A stretch of DNA of 64,000 bases from Rotaria socialis (lineage: Eukaryota; Rotifera; Eurotatoria; Philodinida; Philodinidae), in the NCBI GenBank assembly GCA_905331475.1, contig CAJNYU010000157.1, positions 310,001 through 374,000 of the forward strand, written 5' to 3'. Every line of letters begins with the position of its first letter. Positions within the stretch are counted from its first letter, which is position 1. The translations under genes were made by a program, and so were the position numbers. Under the pieces are notes generated by a model that saw only the letters and a list, made by a program, of their open reading frames with translations, had not been told where the DNA came from and did no database searches. Shown here piece after piece: positions 24,640-37,402 of the stretch.

Positions 24640-25515
24640 ATTGTTTAGTACCTATCCAGGATGATTTCTTATAGCTACTTGCGATCTACCGGGAGATTGT
24701 ATTAGAAGCTTCCAGGATGAGACCAGAACTGGCCCCTATAGCTATTAGGAGCCTACCCATAGGTGATACTCAGAACTTTTTAAGAAGCACATAGGGGGAA
24801 TACTTAGAAGTGTTTTGAGCCTGGATAAGTATGGTACTTAGAAATTGTAAGGACTCAGCTAGAGGGAGTAGCCAGGAGTTTTAGGATCTACCCACGGGTG
24901 ATCCCTTTAGCTATTTGGGATCTACTTACAGATGATACCTAGAACTTTTAAGAAACTGCCAAGAGGTGGTCCTGTATCTTTCTGGACCTACCCCATGATG
25001 ATCATTAAAACTATGTGAGAACTTCCCAGGGCTGATCTGTGCAACATTTTAGTACATATATAGTGGCATCCCTTATATTCTTCTGCGCAGTGTAGGAGGG
25101 GATTCCTATAACTTATTCAGTCGTAACTAGGGATGAACCGAGACCAACACTCATCAATACTGGAACCGAGGTAACTGTGAACGAGCGCGACGACTGAGGC
25201 GGAGATAGGCAGTCTCGGTCTCGGCACAACCCTATTCGTAACTATTGGCAGTTTTTATAACTTTTTCAATCCTATATCAGCATCGTCCATTTAACATGTC
25301 ACCCTGCCCAGTAGTGATATCTTCAAACTTAAAGTACCATCCTTAGCAGTTCCGAAAAATTTATAAGGAGGACCCCTAGGTAGATCCCAAATGGCTAAAG
25401 GAACCATCCCAGTGTAAATTCAGAAAATTTACGGGGACCACCTCCAGGTAGGATGCAAAAGTCACAGGGACAACATCTAGATAGGACCTAAGGGATTGAA
25501 GGGGTTACCCATCAT
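24640..25515. repeat. Degenerate repeat array, GGATCTACC word
   Basis: The left half repeats degenerate units of the kind GATCTACCCA..GGTGAT (near 24686, 24750, 24884, 24927 and 24984), separated by CTTAGAA/AGAACTTTT-type spacers. The right half (25330-25510) has the same words inverted (GGTAGATCCCAAA, CCAGGTAGGATGC). It is interrupted by a second element at about 25128-25246. Confidence 0.5.
25128..25246. mobile_element. Foldback MITE, CCGAGACC word
   Basis: About 119 bp with inverted ends TAGGGATGAACCGAGACC and TAGGGTTGTGCCGAGACC. The interior has further CGAG and GTCTCGG copies. Its GC content is well above the surroundings. It appears inserted in the GGATCTACC array. Confidence 0.55.
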
Positions 25516-26395
25516 TACGGCCCAAACAATACTAGTAATTGAATGCAAGCAATCTAGAGATTGTGGATAAATCAGTGAATAGAACTGTTTCAGCAGTTCT
25601 TTCGTTCATTTGATCTGAACTACGATCTGACAGCTGTTGTAGTCCTAGTGAGAAAGTGAAAATATATTGATAAATAGAAGTAATTCCACGATCAAGTTCT
25701 TTATTGCTTTATTTCTTCCTTATTACTTTATTCATTTTCCTGGTTTTCAGTTAGTACTATTAATTCGAAATAACAGTTATTACTTATTACCGGTGATAGT
25801 AATGTGCTGCCCCTACTAGACATATATAATAAGATCCTAGCTTTGTTCTTTGGTAGTTTGCGGTAGTAAGATGAACGAGTTTAAGAAACAAATATTCAGA
25901 AACTATGATTTTCCAAACTTTAGTGATCCTATTCTAGCGCTTAATGTCAATTCATCGAGTAACAAGTATTTACATACATCGATTAAATATGTTAGATGAG
26001 AAACTGAATGAAATACTATAATGTATTTTTATATGAATATAGCTAAAGTGGGTTCATTATTTCTGGTTTCTTGCATATTCTATTTAGAGAAGAAACGCTC
26101 ACGCTTATCAGCACTCGGGACCGTGAGCTGCACATCCCTAATCCAGCAGGGTCCATGTATTTTACATTGTTCGAAGATGGCTGTAAAGCGAATCAGTTTT
26201 TGGTGCATTGTGGTAGACTCCGACGTATTTAGTAGATTGAAGTAGCTTCTAATAGATTTCCGTACAATCCAGTCAATCTATTGTGCAATATAATACCCTT
26301 CATTAGGAGCAACAGGATCCAGAATCCGCTTTTCCCCCCTTGGAAAAAAACATACATGATATAACAGACATCAAGACAAGATCAATGACGTTGTT

Positions 26396-26682
26396 CCCAG
26401 GTTGAGGTTGACGAAGTTCATATACGATCGTAAACGGTCGTATACGCTCCGTTTGTCCCCGTATACGGCTGTATTTGACCGTAATTCATGACTCAGTATT
26501 ACGATCGTATATCACCGTGTCGTATACGGAGAAATACGACCATATACGGTAAAATACGGAACAATACGGAGATCGTATACGGGCTCAATGTACAGAAATC
26601 GTAAGCGATCGTTTTTTGTCTCCGTATATGGTCGTATCTCGCCGTATACGGTCGTTTACGACCGTGTCTGTTCGACCTGGGC
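26396..26682. mobile_element. Foldback MITE, CGTATACG word, CCCAGGT ends
   Basis: A 287-bp element with ends CCCAGGTTGA and, inverted, CCCAGGTCGA. The interior is almost entirely variations of CGTATACGG/CCGTATACG and GATCGTAAACGGTCG, giving high self-complementarity. It is nested in the large composite. Confidence 0.7.
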
Positions 26683-27062
26683 TTCCGTCACAGGGAAGGA
26701 GTGGGGACGGCATAAGCGTCACTGATGTTATCTTAGTGCCTATTTGTTTCTTTTTCTAGCTTCTCTCTCTTTTTCTCTTGTTTGTTTTTGGGTCTAATAT
26801 TGTTAATTCATTATTCTTACTCTACTCTTTTTCCTTCAAGCTTCTTCATATATCTCTCTTCACTGAGATATACCTATACTCATTCTATCAATACTTTTCA
26901 CTCATCATTCGAGCGTATCTTCTCTGACTACTATTTTTCTTCTTGATTAATTACATATTATCTTTCTTTCAACTCGATTGTCCCTTACAATCGTTTCAAC
27001 TCGTGTCAGCTACTTCCTTGTGAAGCTCTTCTTATTCTCAACTATTTCTGTTCATTGAATAA

Positions 27063-27622
27063 GCATTTATATCTCAGAAAAATCTATCGTAATTTATGCA
27101 TGGCTATAGCAATCAAATCGAATTAATTTATTATTGTATGTTAATAGAATTTCTGGCATTCATACATATTCGAGTATGTGTGAATTTTTTTTTTATAAAG
27201 AAAATGTTTTTTGAGAGCACTGCGTTGATATAAATTAGCAACAACAAACAATCGTGTAATAACTTTGTAAACTTAGAAAAAAAACTATTCATTGAGATGA
27301 ATATTTTATCGAATAAAATTTGTGCATAAACATTTTTAATCGAATTTATTTTCAACATAAAGTATCTTCGTGTATCAAATATAAATTCAATGAAAATATA
27401 ATATACAAAACTTAATCAATAGCTATTTCAGTAGAAAGATTGAAATGCAAAATACGATACTGCCATTTATTCATTTCCGTTTATTTATCATTAAAATATT
27501 CCTATCTATATATTGTTTCCAATAGTTGGTACTTGATTTTTGCATAGTTCTAATTTAAGATCATACGTAATTCCAAAAACGAAATGAATATAATTTCTAA
27601 AATAAAGAATCACTAGGTTGAT
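27063..27622. other. Short gene-free stretch
   Basis: AT-rich sequence between the composite repeat and the stop codon of the Cys-loop receptor, probably containing that gene's 3' untranslated region. Nothing else is visible. Confidence 0.5.
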
Positions 27623-30600
27623 TCATGTTAAAGTTGGTTTATAAAGTAAATGACATTTTGCATCTGCTATTTGTGCTTTAGTGTCTGTTAAATTTGAACG
27701 TAAATTATTTCCAACAGATGAATGAGGAAATATAAATAATAGAGCAGTACATGGCATAGCTATAACAAATAATAAAAAGAAAACACGATCGAGTACTAGC
27801 GCAACATGTTGCCAATCATCTAAGCGTTGTCGATTGTCAATTTTTAAACGGTCATTAATAGTATCATGTTCATTAGAAGTGCTTAATGGTAGTAACCAAT
27901 TTGCACGTATATGACCTTTTACTTGTTGTAATATTTTAAGTAATTCAACAGCCTTAAGAAAATCAATTGAGAAAAGACATAGAAAATTACAGTCAAGTTT
28001 TTATTTTATTACCTGCTGATTAGCTGGTTGAATCGATGTTTTAAACGTAAACAAATTACATAAACGTTTTTCAATACTACTTAATCTCCTGGGTCGTTTT
28101 TCTTCGGCTTCATGTTTTTTTGCTAATCGACGCGTTTTCAAATGTTTCTTTACATTACAATAAACCAATGGGCTTAAGTAATCAAGTAAGATAATTTTCA
28201 TATGAGATGGTACACATGCTATATTTGATGTTGTTGGCCGATGGTATAAATATGAAACGTAAACAGTCATAATGCATGATAAAACAACTAAAAAGAAATT
28301 TGCATTACAAAATAATGTTAATATAGGCGTTTCATCATCCGATTTTGGTATATATCCACTAAGTAATTGCAAATAAATAACTAATGAGAGTAGTATAGTA
28401 ACATTTAAAGTTAATTTTTCACCTGTTTGCGGTGGTAATAAAAATGTAAATAATGTTACAAATGAAACTAGTGCAAATGGCAAGATAATTTTTATTAAAT
28501 AATGTACATGATTACGTTTTAATATTAATGAAAATCGTACAAGACTATAATCAGCTTGACCGAAATCAGATATACGTTCGTCAGCTATTTCTGTATAAGA
28601 ATTAAGTAATTCCCATTCACCACGAATAAATGAATGGCCTACAATAGGACGTCGTTGAATGAATTTAACTGAGTGACCATCACGTGAGCCACTACGAATT
28701 ATTATTGTACAATGTTGTTGATCAAATGGAAAATATGTAGAACGAACTTTACAAATAGTTTTCCATAAATCTTGAAACATGAATCGAACATAACCTAAAA
28801 ATAAGTTGCGAAAATTGTCAAAATAAATCTCGTATTATTAGGAACTCAAATTGATTACAATCTCTTCAACTAACGAAGCAAAATTTTGTCAAGTCTTCTG
28901 GTAAGCCGATGAAAAGTGTCACATTATTATTTCATATAAATTCCTTTCTTTAGTACTTACCGCAACTATAGGAGCAAGGTTTTTTCTTATCTAAGACAAC
29001 AAATACGTTGTTTCATTCTAAATAGTAATTCCAATAACCAAATTAGTACTTTACTTATCATAAGCATTCTAAGCTAGAATTCAATAAGAGATCACAACAG
29101 AAGAACAGGGCTGAAAACTAGTTAAATAGATTCATCATAGCGTTTTCTACGATCTTCACCCTAAAATGTTATAAATATTAGAGAAATAAAAAAATACAGC
29201 AAGATGTTTTGTCGTATTGTTGAAAGTGAACTAACTAAAAGAAACTGTTTAATAAATCCTCATAACAAGGCAGAGTGTGAAATTCACCAATTTAAACTAG
29301 AAAACAATGATAGTATGCTGTCAAACGAATTAAAATAATTTGTTTTAAAAAGTGTTAATCGTATAAATCAATAAATAAACATTAGAGAGCAGATTGTATA
29401 CTTAATAAATGTTGAATACAGAATCTCTCTGCTCGTAGTGTTAATATATTCGATGTATGTTATAGAAGACAACAAATATCATTTTATTATTCGCTTCGTC
29501 AGATCAACTACTCTTTTTCTCTCTCTCTCTCACTATATATATATACTGTATATATTAGCCTGTTATATAGACTGATTTAACTATTCAGTAAACTACAGAG
29601 TAAAACATCTTTAGTCTCGACAAACCTTCACAACTACTATTAAATTTTGTAATAGATCAAGTAAAACCTGGATACAACTCATCAGCATTTACCATGTGAC
29701 CCTATCATAGATGTTAATTCCAAAGCTTACAATATTCGACTATTGTTGAATGAATGATTCTAGAAAGTTTCAATACGATTTAAGAACCCTTATCAACGAT
29801 AAATAATTTTTCTGGTGGTATTACCACTCTCTAGGGTTTAGTGAGAAAGTCGAATAAGTACTGAATATAAATTTAGACTTAATACTTTCTTTGAAAAAAT
29901 TAACTACGTTTCTATATAATGGGATTTTTCATTTTTTCTGTAATGATGATAAATTCAGAAAAGAAGATCAACATGACTTTTTTCAAGACTTTCCTCTCAG
30001 TAAGTTGATACCAATAACAAGCTAGTATTCATACAGTTTTCCATGTGATTTAAGAATTATGGTGATTAGCTTTACTTTACGTATTATATTAACATTGCTA
30101 AGTCAATAGTTTGAATCTGCAACAAGTGAAATCTACTTGAATTCTATGTGTTACGTAATTCCATATAGAATACTGATCGAATTATTATATCAATTAAAAC
30201 CTCAATGATATCAATAATATATGTGTCTGATTCGTCACAAAAAAGACTACGTAAACATTATATGACCTATATTTAAAAAGACGAATAATTGTCTACTAAT
30301 TATTTCTACAACATAGAAATAAACTTAAAATCATCAAAAAAAGAAAAACTTATTTCTTTTTCTGATGAAAAATAAATTTCGAAAAACATAATTACCATCA
30401 TGTCGTAGAATCAATGCATAGTGTTCTCTATTGCGTGAATGTTTTCCATCGGCCGAATTGACTAAAACAACATCGGGTGTCCATAGATAATTTGAACTAA
30501 CAGAAAGCTCTGTTATATTGTAACGACTAACATTCCATGACATATATGGATCACACCAGGCACATATCAATTGAACATTACTTGTCACTACCTGTAGTAT

Positions 30601-30885
30601 TTCATATAGCAAACATGTAATTATTTACTAAGCAAAGAAAAAAAGAAATACGGCTCAAACCTGGGCTTTTTCATCAACACTTTCAATTTGAAGTAAAATT
30701 AAATTCGTATGAACTTTAGTGATGCCTGCTTCCGGACAAACTCGTCGATCATATGGTCTTTCATGAAACAATAATTTTCGAAGTTCAATTTCATTTGTAC
30801 TGACATAAGAACTTTGTAAAAATATATTTAGTAATAATAATAAAATTTCTTGAAAAATAATGAAGGATTTGGTTGAATAACTCAT
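27623..30885 (-). CDS. Cys-loop ligand-gated ion channel subunit (nicotinic receptor-like, non-alpha)
   Basis: Pentameric neurotransmitter-gated channel subunit of the plasma membrane. Exons in coding order: 30661-30885, 30396-30591, 28013-28794, 27623-27952; 1533 bases, 510 residues. A signal peptide opens at the ATG at 30885. The extracellular domain shows loop A (TPDVVLVNSADG) and the Cys-loop (C, 13 residues, C, with YFPFD inside). TM1-TM3 follow, with PPQTGEK before TM2, the usual sequence of cation-selective members, and TM4 is WQHVALVLDRVFFLLFVIAM. The YxCC pair of alpha subunits is absent. The loop B tryptophan is not seen: the segment reads SGSRDGHSV. It is therefore probably a partner or divergent subunit. 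Intron 2 is 1.6 kb and holds only CT/TA microsatellites near 29515-29555. Confidence 0.92.
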
Positions 30886-32043
30886 AACTTTATTCTGGTA
30901 GGAGTGAACAAATAAGCCAACAAAATGTCTATAGACAGCAACATAGAGAGAAGAAAAAACTGAGCAGATCTCCAAGGATTGATCTTATCTGTATGTAAAT
31001 CGATCTCATACCAAAATTGACAAGCCCAACCAGTGTTAGTCTTCTCGTTTCCATAAATGTTCTTTTCTTCTCTTTTCTTTTCTTTTCTTTCCTTTTCTTT
31101 TCTTTTTGTTTGTAATCAGGAAAATTCGATTACTACGCACTAGTTGTTAATCCAGCCGAAACTATCCGGAAGTCTTATATACAATAAGAAGGAAAAAAAC
31201 AACAGATTGAGAGTGTATATTTATTTCTTGTCATTATATCATGCATCGATTATTATTTCGTTTTATTTGTAAAAATAAATCAATATTTGTAACTCCGTCA
31301 ACATAAATAGTTGTAACTATAGCAGAGCAGACGAGATGGAAAGAAAACTTGTGTATGCACATGTACATAAATGGCTTAATGCTTGTTTTTTTGTTTTCAT
31401 CATCTTTTGTTCTTTAAAAGCTACCAGGAGTGTCACAAAGACAGAACGATGTAAATGTTGCTTAGAGATGTTGGTAGGCGCGTAGACATCGAATTATTTG
31501 AAAATAACAACAAAACTTTCAAATGGTCTCCTTGATCAATTATGCTCTTTCTCTCTCTCTCTCTCTCTCTCTCTAGATATATATATATTAACCAAGCAAA
31601 GAAAGAAAGAAAAATAGAAAGAGAATGCCTGAATTATTGATGATTTTTTTTAATACAAATGATAAAACTGAGCATTGCATTTAAATATAATTTCATATGC
31701 AAAACAAGGTTTCCCGTCAGAAATGTTTTTTTAGGTTTCGTGAGTTGAACACGGACACGGCATGCTCTAATGACAGAAAAAAAAGCAACGAAAGAATGTG
31801 AATGTATGCGTTGTTATATTTTTTTGTAATTGTTTCAATTTTTCTTTTCGATTTGTTGTGTTGACATATATAATTGCTCGTCGAAAAGAATAGTTACGTC
31901 TACTATAGTGCACTTAGTTGTCGTCGTTTAAAACAGTAAATAGGAAACAAAAAGATTTCTTTTTCTATTTTTTTTTAAATCAAGATAATTAGCAAGTATA
32001 AGCTTACTGTTTATTTTAAGCATGAACATCTCATTTATTAGAC
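30886..32043. other. Divergent intergenic region with pyrimidine tracts
   Basis: This lies between two divergently transcribed genes and should hold both promoters. It contains a CTTTT-rich pyrimidine tract at about 31061-31108 and a (CT)n(TA)n microsatellite at about 31549-31588. No exon or RNA gene was seen. Confidence 0.55.
31549..31588. repeat. CT then TA microsatellite
   Basis: A (CT)n run passes into (TA)n, in the divergent space between the Cys-loop receptor gene and the TBATA-type gene. A similar CT-TA tract is in the receptor's long intron near 29515-29555. Confidence 0.9.
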
Positions 32044-34362
32044 ATGGCACTATACGATCCAACACCTAGTCGCGGTGGTTCACGCTTTGGAAAACTTTCA
32101 TCGAATATGTTTTTTACTCGAAATACTGCTAAACCTAAACGTGTACGACATATTGAAGGTTATTTGAAATGATGTTCAAGATGATTTATTTCAATTATTT
32201 CTTATTGTCTTTAAAAAAAGGACTCAATGGTGCATTGATTTGCAGTGTGAATGATGATCCATCAGTTGTTCGTGCTTCGTCTGTTACTTCACTCGGTTTC
32301 AGTCGACCAAATGTGCCTATGTTTGAAACTCCACGTCGTGTTGAACGATTAGTTCCACCAATGGGCTTTTGGAACACGTACGGCGTCAGTAAGTCGTTTA
32401 TCATATTGTTATTTTTCACATATCTGTATTTTCTTTTTCAAGTTCAAGATACAGAACGTTGGCGAAAAGAATTATCTAGTTTAGCGAACGCTAGTGGACT
32501 TGGTGTTGAGAAAGACGAGCAAAAGCGTCAAAATAGACCACCATCAACAACAACAGCTGATGAACAAAATGTTTCACGCTCTGGCGCACGTTATTCAACT
32601 CGAACGGGTCGTTTTAATGAAGGAGCCGGAAAATCACGAGGACGTACAGGTTCTAAACATTCAACACCATATTCAGATATGCTATTTAATGTACCTGAAC
32701 ATGAAAGAGATATGTGGGTAAGAAATGAATCAATAGTAACCAGAACAAAAAAATGCTTCAGATGAAAACATTCGATGTAAACAAAACCAAAAAAAAAGAT
32801 TACGGAACTAAAATAAAATCTTTAGAATTTTTGTGAGATTTGAAAACTATAATAGTTGATCGTAATCAATATAAATCTCAGAAGACAGTAGTAATCATGA
32901 AAATAATGATTAAAATATCGCATAGTTAAGATATTTCTATAAATCAATTAGATGTTGCAAGTTCTTTGTCAACTTCTTGGTACAAGTAATTTGGAAGATG
33001 TTCAATCTTGGCTTGTTTCAGCGTCAACAGCTGGTTTGTTCATTTACTTTGTATTATCTATCATTTCGATATTTGTTTTTATTTTAAAAGAAAAAGAACA
33101 AGCCCGTGCAATGATTACTTCTGCACTTCGAGGATTGAAAGAATCTGAACGTACATCAAATCAAGCACAACAACCAGTTGATCTTAATGAATTATCGAAT
33201 TTTGTTGAAAAGTATATTCTAACGCCATCTGATATATAGATTTATGTATAGTTTATTTTAATTTAGACAAAAACATGAAGAGAAACAAATATCACAAAAA
33301 TATGTGAAAGAATCCCTTAATCGTCCTCCATCAACTTTACAGTCGATCAATGAAGAACAACACGTTGATTATAATTTAGATGACTCGTGGAATAATCTAT
33401 TAAATCATAATCATGCAAATTCATCACAACAAAATACAGCAACATATCAACATCCGCATCACAATAATAATCGACGTTCATATTCATCGTTTGACACAGA
33501 ATCAGCAAGTAACAAAAATAATATATTTGAAGAAAAGGTTCAAAATCAACAAGATGACGAAAATGATGAAAAAACTGATATAGTAGAAAATGATGAGCAG
33601 CATCAACGATCTCGATCATTATCAGTAACGAAAGTAAAACAACAGTCAAAACAATTAGGACGATCGTCATCAAGTTTTAATCGAAAGTCCAATGGTGAAT
33701 CACTTCAAATTAATGATAATGATGATGATGACGATGATAATGTTCGTAATGAAATTATGGATAATCGAAAAAATACAAATGAATATGAATATGAAAATGA
33801 TGAACAACAACGAAAGGAACTAGTACTTCCACCAATTAAAACAAAAGAATCATTGAATCACAATGATAGCATTAAATCACGTAAAATTCGTGACCTAAAA
33901 AATAAATTATCACGTCAAGAAGAAGAATCGAAAAAACAAATCAATGAATTACAATCAAAACAATCCCGTCTTGAAAATGCTATAAAATTACTTACTAAAC
34001 AACCAACACCACAAGGAAAACGTCAACAACAAATCCATGGTAATGTTATGAAAATAAACTTTTTGTTGTTGATTTATTTTATTTTTCTACCAGATGATTT
34101 TGATGCATTTACTGCTAATGGAATGTTTGAATTACAAAAAGAAAATGATCGTCGTAATTATGGTAGACAACAGGAAATAAATGCATCGGGTAAACATAGC
34201 TAATAAAAATCATTTGATTTTTGACAAAAACGACAATCGTCATAATCGAATCTAGATTGATAAAATATCTATTTTTTTCCTCTAGAACATCGTCCGAATA
34301 GATCGTATTCTGGCATTTGGAAACCTGATACATCAACACTTCATCGTCTTCAAGGAAATTAA
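32044..34362 (+). CDS. TBATA/SPATIAL-family protein with long disordered tail
   Basis: Exons: 32044-32158, 32221-32388, 32443-32717, 32952-33033, 33091-33211, 33267-34039, 34094-34189, 34286-34362; 1707 bases, 568 residues. The N-terminal half carries segments recalled from vertebrate TBATA (thymus, brain and testes associated; SPATIAL): RFGKLSSNMFFTRN, RVRHIEGLNG, ICSVNDD, ERWRKELSSLA, GARYSTRTGRF and a helical VLCQLLGTSNLEDVQSWL. Its molecular function is poorly known. The C-terminal half (exons 6-8) is low-complexity, rich in Asn, Asp, Gln and Ser, with a predicted coiled-coil stretch (RKIRDLKNKLSRQEEESKKQ). The exon 5 donor is taken at 33212. Reading past it gives a stop at 33237-33239 and would truncate the protein, so an alternative short form is possible. 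It converges on the four-TM gene with 109 bp between stops. Confidence 0.8.
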
Positions 34363-34471
34363 TACAAAATTTTTATATTTATCTCAAAAAAGACTAATGT
34401 GACAGTATAAATCAAAAGAAAAAGTATATTGTAAAGGATTTTACAAACGAAAAAAAAATGAATTGTTTTTT

Positions 34472-35641
34472 TTAACCGATACGATTTCTATATGTAGAGA
34501 AAAGATAGAGAATTTGCGATACTAATGTAAAACTTGATAATATTAATGAAATAATCTCTAAGCCAGCTGACCAATCAAGTCGAATATCATAATCACTAGC
34601 AGCTATTTGACGAATATTTTGCTCAAAATCATTAGTTGAATTTCGATGGTCTATAGAATAAAACAAACATGGTATCTCAAAAATTTCAAAATATCTCTGT
34701 TTAACGTACTTTTTTCAATTAAACGATAATTTAAATTATAACGATATTCAAATAAATCAAATGACATTGTTGAACTAAGTAAAATAAGTGTGATAAGATT
34801 ACATATAAATGCAATAAATAAAAGCGATATAGTTGTAATGGCTACACCAACATGAGTTTTATATTTAAATTGATTAATAAGTAAGTGTAAATAGATTGAA
34901 ATAATCGATAAACAAAGCGTAATTATGGATATAATTGTGCTTGATATAAAAGTTTTGTTTATGGAAGAATAATCACAATCATAAGGATTACCAGCTATAT
35001 TGCAAAGACGTTGAGCTTCGGCTGGCTGAACTTTATGTATCAAGGTTGATAAATTTTTATTGGATGGTAAATATTTATTGTTATCACAAACAAGATAGAT
35101 TTTACTTGTATTCAAAATACCATTTAGAAATCGATTTTCACAACGATGAAATAAACCAATAAACATAGTTTCGTTAGGATTTCGACGATGTTCATAGATT
35201 CTAAAGAGAGAATTCTTTAAATTATAGCAGATTTAGTTTCTTTTCAAAGAAACTACATAAAAGTTTCAATGAAACAGATTTCATCATGTAAGTAGTTGGG
35301 AAACTTTAGAAGAACTCTCTTGATCTTGATGTCTACGTACAAGTACCCTCGAAATTCACGCCTGCATAAATAGTAAATAGTTGTTATTTTTTAAATCATC
35401 TCATCAATTGATATATATATATATAGATTGAAATTGAAGTTCATTTTCTTTGCATATTTGCAAAGAATATTAATTTCAACTTGACACACTCAATAATATC
35501 AAAAGAAACTAATTTTAATTGTAATCTACGGAAGAAAACTTACTTCCATCGTGGATATTCCATGGCGATGATATGAAATATTAATGTAAAAATAGCCAAT
35601 AATAAGCCACTACTAAGATAAATTCGACTTATTTCCAACAT
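34472..35641 (-). CDS. Four-TM membrane protein, unassigned
   Basis: Exons in coding order: 35544-35641, 34710-35200, 34472-34650; 768 bases, 255 residues. Four hydrophobic helices are visible: SSGLLLAIFTLIFHIIA near the N-terminus, STIISIITLCLSIISIYL, VGVAITTISLLFIAFICNL and AGLEIISLILSSFTLVSQIL. The long first extracellular loop holds several cysteines (HRCENRF, LVCDNNK, RLCNIAG, YDCDY) and an N-glycosylation site, NET. The topology and Cys-rich first loop recall the claudin/PMP22 or clarin-type tetraspan groups, but the GLW-C-C motif is not seen, so I do not assign it. It has no repeat tail, unlike the four-TM gene at 15620. Confidence 0.75.
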
Positions 35642-37402
35642 ATCGAAGTTAATGAATGAACTTTGGATTATATATGTATGAATATTTAACTACCTATGAA
35701 TATGAATGAAAAATAAGAAGTCATGCATACTTCAATAGGTGATTATATAAACGATAACAATCGAATTATGATAATCATTCGTTATACCTTTCACATGCTT
35801 GTATGGTCATAGAAAGAAAATAGTCATTTAAAAGTCTCTGTGTGCTGTTTATATCATGTACGTCATTATAAATACAATACGAAAAAGAGTATGTTCCCTT
35901 TTTTTCTTCATTCATTGGCACTCGACACTTCTATTCCATTAATTTAGTTTCTGTTCGATAACTCGTTAAAGAAGCACGAGGTCTTTCTTATTCATTTGTT
36001 TTCCTTTTCTTTGATTGTATGACATAACCCTGTTTGTTCTCACCTGTTCATAATGATTGAATACCAAATTTATAAGAAGTATCATTTTCGATTTCTTTTT
36101 TTTTTCTTTTATTAAAAACTTTAACAAGTCATTCAATACTTCGATTGGATTGTTATCTACGATTTATTCCTTGAAAATTAAACACAGTTGTTCGATGAAT
36201 TTCAGTTTCTTTTTTTTTTTTAAGTTTAAAAATAGAAATTAAGAAAAACAAAATTAATTAATAGATAAATGCAATCTTATTCAAGTCAACAAAATCAATA
36301 TGTAGAATACAAATCATAATATTCTTCATTATTAAAATTTTGATGAGTACTACATAGTTTTTCATTAGACGTTTATCAAAGAAAAGTTCTCGACAATAAA
36401 ATGCCTAAAGAATTAGAATTTATTTTTTTGTATTGAGAAGAAGTACATTTTAATTTTCCTGAGTAGAACACGATTAATTTTTCATCAAGAGTAAAATATC
36501 ATTTCTAATTATTTATTTTTACACTTCCTTTTTCTCTAAACTGATAATGTGGCACAGAAAATATCTTTTTGTAAACTTTCATGAAATTCTATTTAAACAA
36601 TTGTAATTTTTAACTAAGTCAGTTTGAATTCAATAACTTTATTTTTTTTGTACGACGTCATCTTAGAAAATGCAAAAACTAGTAATTCATTTAAATCGAT
36701 GTGCAGTTTTTTAAAAAGTGCTCTATTGAACGTGGAATTTGTCGAGACAATCATTTTTTGTACTGAATCTTGCATACACACTGTTATTCTTGTTTTCTAT
36801 TCTACTTGATGTATTAAAAAAATAAAAGTAAATTGTTGTTTTTCTTTTGAATAAAATAACATTTTCAAATTGATCTAATATGTAATCATGAGCGAATACG
36901 ATATCAATGTTATTCGTCATTTTCTTATGTAACTTGTATTCGGCAATGTTTTTAACAAAGTATACATGACAATATCATAGCAAAAGTAACAATAACTACT
37001 TCATTCAAAATAAAAACTATTCAATAAACGATAGTATTAGAGAAGCATGTCTTCTTCAGAACAATTGACACGTTTGTATTTTTCTAGTGACTAAAATTAT
37101 AATTTTGCACTTGTATTGAGCAATTTTATTTTGAACAGAATACTTGTTGCTTTGTTTTAGGAAAATTTGAAGTGGGAATTTTTCATGTTCAATTAAAGAG
37201 AAAAATAAGAAAAAGATTGACACTTGAAAAAAAATTGAACCACTATTTTCATCTATTCATTTTCTCACTTTTTTCCATTTTATTTTTTATCTTGAATGGT
37301 TCGCCTTCTCTTTTAATTTCACTAAACTCTTAAATATATTTTTTTTCTTTTAGTACTCAACGAAGAAACAGAAGCTTTAATATTGTTTTTATCACGATAA
37401 AG
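35642..37402. other. Gene-free AT-rich region
   Basis: A divergent intergenic space of 1.76 kb with long T and A runs. No supported exon was found. Short open frames on both strands are low-complexity Phe/Lys/Asn translations of poly-T or poly-A stretches. Confidence 0.55.

Larger units (their letters stand above)
23873..27062. repeat. Large composite with long diverged inverted arms
   Basis: The left arm (about 23873-24130) and the right arm (about 26760-27062) are inverted copies with visible substitutions and indels. Shared blocks include TTCAATGAACAGAAATAGTT, AAGTAGCTGACA, ATATGTAATTAATCAA and GAGAGATATATGAAGAAGCT. No coding frame of a transposase or polymerase was found between the arms. 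The 2.6 kb interior is a mosaic of smaller foldback segments, described separately. It could be a long-TIR foldback transposon, or two inverted solo LTRs of one retrotransposon family filled by later insertions. Confidence 0.6.

Noticed and set aside
26021-26245. Open frame of 74 codons in the repeat island
   Set aside because: No family similarity; it lies among foldback segments.
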